A stretch of 21,057 nt of DNA from a virus: positions 1-21,057 of IMG/VR virus record IMGVR_UViG_3300044633_000799; one strand, written 5' to 3'. Shown here piece after piece: positions 1 through 5,558 of the stretch. Every line of letters begins with the position of its first letter. Within the stretch, counting starts at the first letter, position 1. Below the pieces are notes generated by a model that was not told where the DNA came from, searched no databases, and saw only the letters and a list, made by a program, of their open reading frames with translations. The translations under genes and the position numbers were made by a program.

Positions 1-16
1 ATCTAAATTTGTTTTA

Positions 17-547
17 GTGTTTCGTGATTTAATTGAACCTTCTGCTTGCGATGAAATTATTGAAACATCAAAAGACGGGTGGTTAAAACACAGTTACAGT
101 TACCCTGGGAGCAACCAATACGAATCTTTTGTTGATGACCCAGATGTTTGTGCGCCGAGTAAAGAAATTGCTCATTCATTAAATTCGGTTATTAAATTTG
201 CTATGAAAGAATATCTAGATTATTTAGACTTAAATAAAAATTTTGCTTTTACAAATTATTCTTCTGTAAGATTGAACAAATATCAAATAGGTCAGCAGAT
301 GAAAAAACATAATGACCACATTGGTACTATTTTTAGCGAAACAGGAGAACGAGGTATTCCGATTTTATCATTTGTCGGTTTATTGAACGACGATTACGAA
401 GGGGGCGAATTTGTAATGTGGGATAACACAATTATTCCAATCCCCAAAGGTGGAGTGGTTGCTTTTCCGTCTTTATTTTTGTATCCCCATGAAGTCCGTC
501 AAGTGACAGCAGGAATAAGAAACTCTTTTGTTTCTTGGGCATGGTAA
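17..547 (+). CDS. 2OG-Fe(II) oxygenase, prolyl 4-hydroxylase-like (5' end possibly missing)
   Basis: Predicted non-haem iron dioxygenase that would use 2-oxoglutarate and O2 to hydroxylate a residue, most often proline in this family. From the GTG at 17 the protein has 176 residues. The family motif Y89-x2-G92-x2-M95-x2-H98-x-D100 is visible, followed by YEGGEF (127-132), a distal iron ligand H158 in YPHEV, and R168 in RNSF as the probable 2-oxoglutarate-binding arginine, so the double-stranded beta-helix core is complete. The frame is open back to base 2, and the preceding codons (SKFVLV) read like the normal lead-in of this fold, so the true start may lie upstream and 17 may be internal. 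The 3' end overlaps the next gene by 7 nt, implying translational coupling. Base use is more A/T-rich than in the structural genes. Substrate unknown; the adjacent Pro/Thr-rich protein is a candidate by inference. Confidence 0.85.
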   Translation: MFRDLIEPSACDEIIETSKDGWLKHSYSYPGSNQYESFVDDPDVCAPSKEIAHSLNSVIKFAMKEYLDYLDLNKNFAFTNYSSVRLNKYQIGQQMKKHNDHIGTIFSETGERGIPILSFVGLLNDDYEGGEFVMWDNTIIPIPKGGVVAFPSLFLYPHEVRQVTAGIRNSFVSWAW

Positions 548-2139
548 AATTAACACGCTGGCTCATACCGCTACCAGCAATCCTGTTTGCGCTTACAGCG
601 CAAACTGTTAATGCTGAACCAATCTTAGGGATAGAAACCACCTATTACACGATTGACGAAATACCGCCAGTCCAGTCGGACACCGAATACTTAGTTTGCG
701 GAACAGAGGTTGAGAACAACATCAACCGCAACTACGACTATGAGTTATTTGAGAATTGCACCGATGATTTGTTTATGGTCCACATGACAGGCTTCATAGA
801 CATACCTGAACACGACACGATTGAGTTTATGCTTGCCACAGATGATGGTGGCGAAATGGAGATTGACGGCAACACATTCGGCAACTGGAACGACCAAGGT
901 TGCTCATGGATGATGTCAGGCGAACTAATCCTAGAGTCTGGTAGCAACGCTTTCAATGTGTGGATGTATGAGCATGGCGGGAACTCGTGCATCATGCTCG
1001 CATGGAACATAGACAATCAAGGTTGGATGATTGTGCCTGATGAGGTGTTTACTACAAATAATGTATCTATTACTACTACTACTGTTCAGGAGACTACAAC
1101 ATCATGGGAGCCAAGTACAACATCCACGACTACGACAACGACAAGTACTACTATTGCGGAGACAACCAGTGTCCCTGTAACGACAATTACAGTAATCCCT
1201 TCCACAGCAGTGACCATAACCACAGAGCCAGTTCAGATATCAACAACCACATCCACGACAACAACAACTGAACCGCCTTATACATCAACTCAAACATCTA
1301 GCACTATTCCCACCATTGAGATTCAACCCGTAACCACCGTAAACGAAACCGAAACCATAGTTGTCGTAACTGAAACAACCGAACCCGAAACATTTATAAC
1401 CGACCCCGAAGAAATAACTGTACCTGATACAACCGAACCAGAAACATTCGTGACCCTACCCGAAACCATAACCGTACCCGACACCACCGAACCTGAAACA
1501 ACTACAACCTATCCTGACGGTCCTGTTGAAGATACTGTTGAGACAACCATTCCTGAGACATTCGTTTCCGATATTCTTGACGAGATTCTTCTTGACGAAA
1601 AAGAACAGCAAACACAGCCGCTACAGCCAGAGGAAGATATATCAGAAACAACGCTATTAGAAGTAGAGAGTTCATCAACAACCAGTGTATTGTTCCTTAA
1701 AACAGAAATTGTTGAAGATGAACCCATTAGCAGTGAACAGTTTTCTGCGATTATAGAATCTATTGATGAAGCAACACCAGAGCAGGTGACAGCGATTATA
1801 GAAACTGTGTTAAATAGTGATGTTTCTAGCGACCAAGCCGCAGAGTTGGTGTCTAATGTGGCTGTTTTGCAGGTTATTACAGAATCTGACGCTAAAGAGT
1901 TGTTTTCTGAGGTTGTCCCCGCTGAGTTGTCGGAGGAACAGGCGGCGTTAATTGTGGAGGCTGTCCAATCAGCACCTAAGGAAGTTCGTAAAGCATTTGA
2001 GGCGGTGATTGACATTTTTGGTTCACAATTTGAAAGTTATGTGCCAACTGGGTCAAACATTCCTGTTAGCGAACGGCGTACTTTGGTGGCTATTGGGGCA
2101 ACATTGACAATGTTGCCTGCCCCTAGGGTTAGACGATAG
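541..2139 (+). CDS. Secreted PA14-like protein with Thr/Pro stalk and helical-repeat C-terminus
   Basis: Probably exported and surface-located or virion-associated; role unknown. I chose the ATG at 541 over the in-frame TTG at 535 because it gives a clean signal peptide: K3/R6, hydrophobic residues 7-20, likely cleavage after A25 (VNA). Residues about 77-160 resemble a PA14/GLEYA beta-sandwich (sugar- or wall-binding in known members), with DDGGEMEIDG at 101-110 and a closing AWNID strand. Residues about 170-345 are a Thr-rich stalk with runs of TTTTT and an 18-residue repeat. Residues 396-490 contain about five helical repeats of 16-18 residues starting S/P-x-E/D-Q. The tail has V501-P-T-G, a short hydrophobic stretch (514-525) and a basic end, loosely like a Gram-positive wall-sorting or membrane-anchor signal. 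Codon use changes along the gene: C/A-rich in the first two thirds, G/T-rich at the end. It overlaps the oxygenase by 7 nt. Confidence 0.75.
   Translation: MVKLTRWLIPLPAILFALTAQTVNAEPILGIETTYYTIDEIPPVQSDTEYLVCGTEVENNINRNYDYELFENCTDDLFMVHMTGFIDIPEHDTIEFMLATDDGGEMEIDGNTFGNWNDQGCSWMMSGELILESGSNAFNVWMYEHGGNSCIMLAWNIDNQGWMIVPDEVFTTNNVSITTTTVQETTTSWEPSTTSTTTTTTSTTIAETTSVPVTTITVIPSTAVTITTEPVQISTTTSTTTTTEPPYTSTQTSSTIPTIEIQPVTTVNETETIVVVTETTEPETFITDPEEITVPDTTEPETFVTLPETITVPDTTEPETTTTYPDGPVEDTVETTIPETFVSDILDEILLDEKEQQTQPLQPEEDISETTLLEVESSSTTSVLFLKTEIVEDEPISSEQFSAIIESIDEATPEQVTAIIETVLNSDVSSDQAAELVSNVAVLQVITESDAKELFSEVVPAELSEEQAALIVEAVQSAPKEVRKAFEAVIDIFGSQFESYVPTGSNIPVSERRTLVAIGATLTMLPAPRVRR
1375..1518 (+). 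repeat. Tandem 54-nt repeat in the Thr/Pro stalk
   Basis: Two full 54-nt units (1375-1428 and 1429-1482) and a partial third (1483-1518) encode the 18-residue unit TTEPETF(I/V)T-x-PE-x-ITVPD. A fourth degenerate copy (TTIPETFVSD) follows near 1543-1572. Synonymous differences show that the copies are not recent identical duplicates. The encoded unit is acidic and rich in Pro and Thr, as in extended stalk regions of surface proteins. Confidence 0.85.
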
Positions 2140-2309
2140 TGAAAAAAATATTGGATTACCTTGTGGATAATGCATGGACATGGGCGGGAACTGGCATGGT
2201 TTTGATTACTTTGTCTGGTCCTACTTTTAGACAGGCAGCGTTTCTTACTGGTATGGCGATTATGGTGCATTCCATAATCACTTTTAGTCAAAAGGATAAC
2301 AATGAATAA
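2139..2309 (+). CDS. Small membrane protein, candidate holin or antiholin
   Basis: A 56-residue protein starting at GTG 2139, which shares its G with the TAG stop of the gene before, and ending in TAA at 2307-2309, overlapping the next ATG by 8 nt. After a short N-terminus (MKKILDYLVDNAW) there are two hydrophobic segments, about residues 14-27 and 34-49, separated by GPTFRQ, and then a charged tail (SQKDNNE). The size, the two putative membrane spans and the place immediately before a second holin-like gene and the endolysin suggest a role in lysis timing (holin, antiholin or pinholin). I do not recognise the family, so this rests on topology and position. Confidence 0.6.
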   Translation: MKKILDYLVDNAWTWAGTGMVLITLSGPTFRQAAFLTGMAIMVHSIITFSQKDNNE

Positions 2310-2532
2310 TATGATTGCAAAAAGTTTAGACCTTGTACAGCGTTTGGTTTCGCTGTTTATTGCTAGTGCGTTGCCAATTGTGACTGGTGGCGCTATTTTG
2401 GGTGTGGATGTTGTTAAATCTGCTGGTGTGGCTGGGCTAACAGCGTTGTTTGGTGTTGTTCAAAAGTTGGCTGCCGCCAGTGTTGATGGCGAGTTGTCGG
2501 CTGATGAAATCAGCAAGGCGTTCGGTAAATAG
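2302..2532 (+). CDS. Putative holin (r1t-like topology)
   Basis: A 76-residue protein. An amphipathic start (IAKSLDLVQRLV) leads into two hydrophobic stretches, about residues 14-34 and 38-56, the second in a Val/Ala/Gly-rich context, and a charged C-terminus (DGELSADEISKAFGK). The arrangement resembles r1t-type holins of Gram-positive phages, in which a short linker containing GVD or LDVD separates two membrane helices; here the linker is GVDVVKS. Holins permeabilise the cytoplasmic membrane and release cytoplasmic endolysin. The gene sits directly before the M15 endolysin, with a TAGTG overlap, which supports the call. Family membership is by eye only. Confidence 0.65.
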   Translation: MNNMIAKSLDLVQRLVSLFIASALPIVTGGAILGVDVVKSAGVAGLTALFGVVQKLAAASVDGELSADEISKAFGK

Positions 2533-3074
2533 TGCCGTATCCTGTTGTTACAGTAAAATACTGTAGCCATTTAGCAGGGAAAAAACCTAGTCAGGTTACG
2601 CCAGATATTTTGCGTAAAACTGTTAGTGGCGGCAAAATGGAGTTGTGTGCTGCGGATGCGTGGGATGCGATGGTTGCTGCTGCCGCTAAAGATAATATTA
2701 CTTTGAAGCCAACTAGTTTAGGTGACCAGTTTCGTAGCATTGACCAGCAAAAGGCTGCGTTTTTGCAACGCTACAGAAAAGAACCTGTTGCTAATTCTAC
2801 TAGTCGTACTTGGAATGGTCAGAAATGGTGGCTTAAAAAAGGTTTAGCGCCTTTGGCTGCACCGAATGATGATGCTAAAACTTGTAGCCGTCACATGCTT
2901 GGTTTGGCTGTTGATGTTGCTAATGCTAATGGTAAGATATTGGAGTGGCTATTGGCTAACGAGGACAAGTTTGGTTTCAGTCACGAGGTTCAATCTGAGC
3001 CTTGGCATATTCGTTATGTTGCTGGGAATGATGTCCCTGTAGCGGTGAAAGAGTTTGTAGAACAACCGAAATAA
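2532..3074 (+). CDS. Endolysin, peptidase M15 (D-Ala-D-Ala carboxypeptidase/VanY-like)
   Basis: A zinc peptidase predicted to cut peptidoglycan stem peptides at lysis. The 180-residue product starts at a GTG overlapping the holin stop. The M15 zinc signature is clear: S119-R-H121-x2-G-x-A-x-D128, then S155-E156-P-W-H159, giving ligands H121, D128 and H159 with E156 as the catalytic base. An upstream QFRS (67-70) matches the substrate-side motif of VanY/L-Ala-D-Glu peptidases. There is no signal peptide, so release should depend on a holin, in keeping with the two preceding genes. No C-terminal wall-binding module is visible; the protein is essentially one catalytic domain. Which peptide bond it cuts cannot be told from the sequence. 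Confidence 0.88.
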   Translation: MPYPVVTVKYCSHLAGKKPSQVTPDILRKTVSGGKMELCAADAWDAMVAAAAKDNITLKPTSLGDQFRSIDQQKAAFLQRYRKEPVANSTSRTWNGQKWWLKKGLAPLAAPNDDAKTCSRHMLGLAVDVANANGKILEWLLANEDKFGFSHEVQSEPWHIRYVAGNDVPVAVKEFVEQPK

Positions 3075-3082
3075 CAATCCGT

Positions 3083-3087
3083 TAGGA
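3083..3087 (+). promoter_or_regulatory. Shine-Dalgarno-like site that decides the transglycosylase start
   Basis: TAGGA at 3083-3087 lies 8 nt upstream of the ATG at 3096 but overlaps the in-frame ATG at 3087. The spacing therefore favours 3096 as the true start of the secreted lysozyme-like protein. Confidence 0.6.
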
Positions 3088-3095
3088 TGGTGTTT

Positions 3096-3515
3096 ATGCG
3101 TAAATGGTTTTTGTCTATTGTTGCTATTTGTTTAATCATGCCTGCAACTAATGTTCATGCTGTCTCCAAGGAGTTGGTTGGTAAGTGTGGGCATTGGCTT
3201 GGTGATGCGTTGGAGGTGGGTTGGTCTAGGTCGCATATATCTAAGTTGGATTATGTGATGTGGCGTGAATCTAGGTGTATGCCTAGTGTATTTAATTCAT
3301 CTGACCCGAATGGTGGTTCTAGGGGTTTGATGCAAATTAACCAGTTTTGGTGTTTACCTAGTAAATACTTTCCTAATGGCTGGTTGCAGTCTCAGGGTGT
3401 TTTGGATTCGTGTGCACAGTTATCTAATCCTGTAATCAATTTGCGTGCTGCTTTGGCTATTTTTGAGTATTCTGAAGAACGAAACAATAATGGTTGGCAG
3501 CCTTGGGGTAAGTAG
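3096..3515 (+). CDS. Secreted lytic transglycosylase-like (SLT/lysozyme fold) protein
   Basis: Predicted to cleave the glycan strand of peptidoglycan. From the ATG at 3096 it has 139 residues with a Sec signal peptide (MRKWFLSIVAICLIMPATNVHA, cleavage after about A22). The SLT pattern is visible: catalytic E58 in WRESRCMPS, then G73-G-S-R-G-L-M-Q-I-N82, and NGWQPWGK near the C-terminus. The mature part has four cysteines (C31, C61, C86, C106), which fits an exported, disulphide-bonded enzyme. It lies between the M15 endolysin and the terminase and overlaps the terminase start (TAGTG). With the M15 enzyme it gives the phage both a glycan- and a peptide-cutting activity. It could instead act at entry as a virion-associated enzyme, but the signal peptide argues for export from the infected cell. 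An upstream in-frame ATG at 3087 is less likely as start. Confidence 0.78.
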   Translation: MRKWFLSIVAICLIMPATNVHAVSKELVGKCGHWLGDALEVGWSRSHISKLDYVMWRESRCMPSVFNSSDPNGGSRGLMQINQFWCLPSKYFPNGWLQSQGVLDSCAQLSNPVINLRAALAIFEYSEERNNNGWQPWGK

Positions 3516-5110
3516 TGGAATTATCTGAACTGTTAAATGAAAAAGAGTGGCGTTTGTGTCGTGGTCCTGAGAATGCCAGCATTGATGAGCAGTTGGCGGC
3601 TTTTGTTTATTTTTGTGAAAACTATTGGTTTATTAAACATCCTGAGCGTGCCCGTATTCTTTTCAAGTTGCGTGAAGCGCAAATAGATTCTGTTCGTACT
3701 TGGCTTGACTCTAGGTATTCAGTAGTTCTTAAGGCTCGTCAGATTGGGTTTTCTACTTTGGCTGCTGCTTATGCCTTTTGGCTAACATTTTTTTGGTCTG
3801 ACCGTTTTGTAGTTATGTTGTCACGCACCGAGCGTGAAGCGATGAAGTTGTTGTCTAAAAGTAAGTATGGTTACAAATTTTTGCCGTATTGGATGAAAGA
3901 AAAAGGTCCTAAGCAGGTAACTGAGCATCAGTTGAAGATGGTGTTTGATAATGAGTCTGCTGTTGAGTCTTTGCCGTCAGGTAATGACCCTGCTCGTGGT
4001 GAGTCGGTGTATTTGGTTATTGTGGACGAGATGGCTTTCTTACCTAACCCTGAGGAAGCGTGGGCTTCTATTGAACCTATTGCGGATGTTGGTGGTCGGG
4101 TCATTTGTTTGTCCACCGCTAACGGTTCAGGCAACTTTTTTCACAGTTTGTGGGTTGGTTCGCAAACTGGGGCTAATCAGTTTGTTGGCATCTTTTTTCC
4201 TTGGTCTGCTGGTGACCGTGACGATGATTGGTATGCGGTTAAGGAAAAGAATATGGTTTCTTGGCAGTTGCATCAAGAGTATCCACGCTTCCCTGAGGAA
4301 GCGTTTATTAAGTCAGGTAACCCTGTTTTTGATATAGATTTGTTGAATACTTTTGAAACCGTTGAGGCTGAGGTTGGGTTTTTGCATGCGTATTCTAATA
4401 ATGTTGTTGAGTTTCGTCCTACTGAAAACGGCAACTTTTCTGTTTGGGAGTTTCCTGACCCTGAGGCTGTTTATGTGATTGGTTCGGATGTTGCGGAAGG
4501 TTTGCAACATGGTGATTATAGTTCTGCCCATATTATTAACGCCACTTATGGTTATGTTGTTGCGCATTGGCATGGACATGTTGAGCCAGATATTTTTGGT
4601 GAAATGTTGGCTCAAATGGGTTGGTGGTATAACACGGCGTTGTTGGGTATTGAGTCCAATAATCATGGTTTGACTACCCTTAAGGCTGCACAAAATTTGG
4701 GTTACCGTAATCTTTATAAGCAACGCCGTTTATCTAAGGTTACGCCTCAGGCTACGGATACTTTGGGTTGGCGTACTACTGTTTCTAGTAAACCGTTGGC
4801 TATTGACGAGTTGGCTGGTGCTTTGCGTACCAGTTCACTAGAGGTGTATTGTGGTAAAACTATTGCTGAGTTAAAAACTTTTGTTCGCAAGGCGAACGGC
4901 AAGATGGCTGGTAGTCCTTATGATGACCGTACTATTAGTTTGGCTATCGCTAATCAGATGTTGAAGTATGTGTGGTTGCCTGAGTATCGGGGTAATTCTG
5001 TGGTTCCTAAAAACAGTTTGTTGTGGTGGGAAAAGCATTTGATGAGTAATCAGTCGTCTAACAAGGTGCCTATTGGTGCTCATAATGTTCGGGATGGTGC
5101 TTTACGCTAG
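3515..5110 (+). CDS. terL: Terminase large subunit (TerL)
   Basis: DNA-packaging motor: an N-terminal ATPase drives DNA into the prohead and a C-terminal RNase H-like nuclease cuts the concatemer. The 531-residue length is typical. ATPase motifs: adenine-binding/Q region near KLREAQIDS (51-59), Walker A-like ARQIGFST (74-81), Walker B YLVIVDE (166-172, with D171 and E172), and coupling motif LSTANGSG (199-206). Nuclease acidic residues are visible at D325 (VIGSDVAEG), E380 (LLGIESNNHG) and D470/D471 (SPYDDRTISLA). Start is GTG 3515, sharing a base with the preceding TAG. No small terminase gene is recognisable next to it; the upstream neighbours are lysis genes. All motifs are intact. Confidence 0.93.
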   Translation: MELSELLNEKEWRLCRGPENASIDEQLAAFVYFCENYWFIKHPERARILFKLREAQIDSVRTWLDSRYSVVLKARQIGFSTLAAAYAFWLTFFWSDRFVVMLSRTEREAMKLLSKSKYGYKFLPYWMKEKGPKQVTEHQLKMVFDNESAVESLPSGNDPARGESVYLVIVDEMAFLPNPEEAWASIEPIADVGGRVICLSTANGSGNFFHSLWVGSQTGANQFVGIFFPWSAGDRDDDWYAVKEKNMVSWQLHQEYPRFPEEAFIKSGNPVFDIDLLNTFETVEAEVGFLHAYSNNVVEFRPTENGNFSVWEFPDPEAVYVIGSDVAEGLQHGDYSSAHIINATYGYVVAHWHGHVEPDIFGEMLAQMGWWYNTALLGIESNNHGLTTLKAAQNLGYRNLYKQRRLSKVTPQATDTLGWRTTVSSKPLAIDELAGALRTSSLEVYCGKTIAELKTFVRKANGKMAGSPYDDRTISLAIANQMLKYVWLPEYRGNSVVPKNSLLWWEKHLMSNQSSNKVPIGAHNVRDGALR

Positions 5111-5114
5111 TTTT

Positions 5115-5121
5115 GGGAACA
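5115..5121 (+). promoter_or_regulatory. GGGAACA start-associated element, copy 1
   Basis: GGGAACA lies 5 nt after the terminase stop and its first base is 23 nt upstream of the ATG at 5138. One of five such elements at gene junctions (others at 7279, 11205, 14653 and 15963), each followed by a TTG- or TTGT-like sequence just before the start codon. No good Shine-Dalgarno site serves this gene. Promoter start, leader RNA or translation signal are all possible. Confidence 0.45.
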
Positions 5122-5137
5122 GAACTAGTATGTTTGT

Positions 5138-5359
5138 ATGGATATTCAATGCGAATCGTGTCAAAAAAACTTTATTGCTGACGAAATGCCTAGACGGGGG
5201 GCTGTTTGCTTTAGTTGCCATGTCCGTAGTGTCCGTTTGGGGTTCACTTACGGTAAAGAGGATTTTCATGGTCCTACGGTTCGTGAACGGCAACGGAAAC
5301 AAGTTGAGGATGCCGCTATTCACGGCATCAACGCTGAACCTGTAACTAACTGGATGTAA
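5138..5359 (+). CDS. Small zinc-ribbon protein
   Basis: A 73-residue protein with two CxxC knuckles, C5-x2-C8 and C24-x2-C27 (followed by H28), forming a likely four-cysteine zinc ribbon. The C-terminal half (FHGPTVRERQRKQVEDAA) is charged and probably helical. Similar small zinc-ribbon proteins occur in phage packaging regions, but their function is not established. The position between terminase and portal raises the possibility of a DNA-binding packaging accessory, for example a stand-in for the missing small terminase or an HNH-like helper; this is inference. I chose the ATG at 5138 because CxxC motifs follow at once and the GGGAACA element is correctly spaced upstream. The overlapping +1-frame reading of the same DNA is not a plausible protein. 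Confidence 0.7.
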   Translation: MDIQCESCQKNFIADEMPRRGAVCFSCHVRSVRLGFTYGKEDFHGPTVRERQRKQVEDAAIHGINAEPVTNWM

Positions 5360-5360
5360 T

Positions 5361-5558
5361 GTGGAAGCCGTAATTGTTCCTATTGTGGTCGCTTTGATTA
5401 CGGGTCCAGTTGTGGTTTTGGTAAGTATGATGCGTAAAGAAAACACTGAGCAGCACTCAGAAGCAAGACAGTTGTTAAAGCAGGTTGCTAGCAAAGTGGA
5501 CAAGGTTGGTAGTAAGTTAGATGAACATATTGGCTGGCACAAAGGTAAGGACAAATAA
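5361..5558 (+). CDS. Membrane-anchored coiled-coil protein (DUF2746-like)
   Basis: A 65-residue protein starting at GTG 5361, one base after the previous stop. It has a single N-terminal hydrophobic segment (residues 4-23), then a basic MMRKE and a heptad-like helix (HSEARQLLKQVASKVDKVGSKLDEHIGWHKGKDK). One N-terminal membrane span with a His-rich coiled coil ending in LDEHIGWH resembles the small DUF2746-type membrane proteins found in actinobacterial phages, but this match is by memory. It could be a third holin/spanin-like factor or an anchor for head assembly at the membrane. The 3' end overlaps the portal start (TAATG). Confidence 0.6.
   Translation: MEAVIVPIVVALITGPVVVLVSMMRKENTEQHSEARQLLKQVASKVDKVGSKLDEHIGWHKGKDK

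Noticed and set aside
500-501. Possible LPxTG sortase signal in the PA14 protein (VPTG near residue 501; DNA about 2041-2052)
   Set aside because: The motif lacks the leading Leu-Pro order and the hydrophobic stretch after it is short; kept only as a loose resemblance, not annotated as a sorting signal.
1060-1290. ACA/ACT-rich repeats considered as microsatellite or CRISPR-like array
   Set aside because: No constant repeat with unique spacers; the repeats encode a Thr stalk in a continuous frame.
1509-2015. Antisense open frame of 168 codons (Ser/Thr/Asn-rich)
   Set aside because: Mirror of the repetitive C-terminal part of the PA14 gene; it has no start context or recognisable motif.
3945-4337. 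Same-strand alternative frame inside terminase, Leu-rich
   Set aside because: Terminase motifs (Walker B, coupling motif) are in the other frame; the Leu/Val-rich shadow comes from TTG/GTT shifted by one base.
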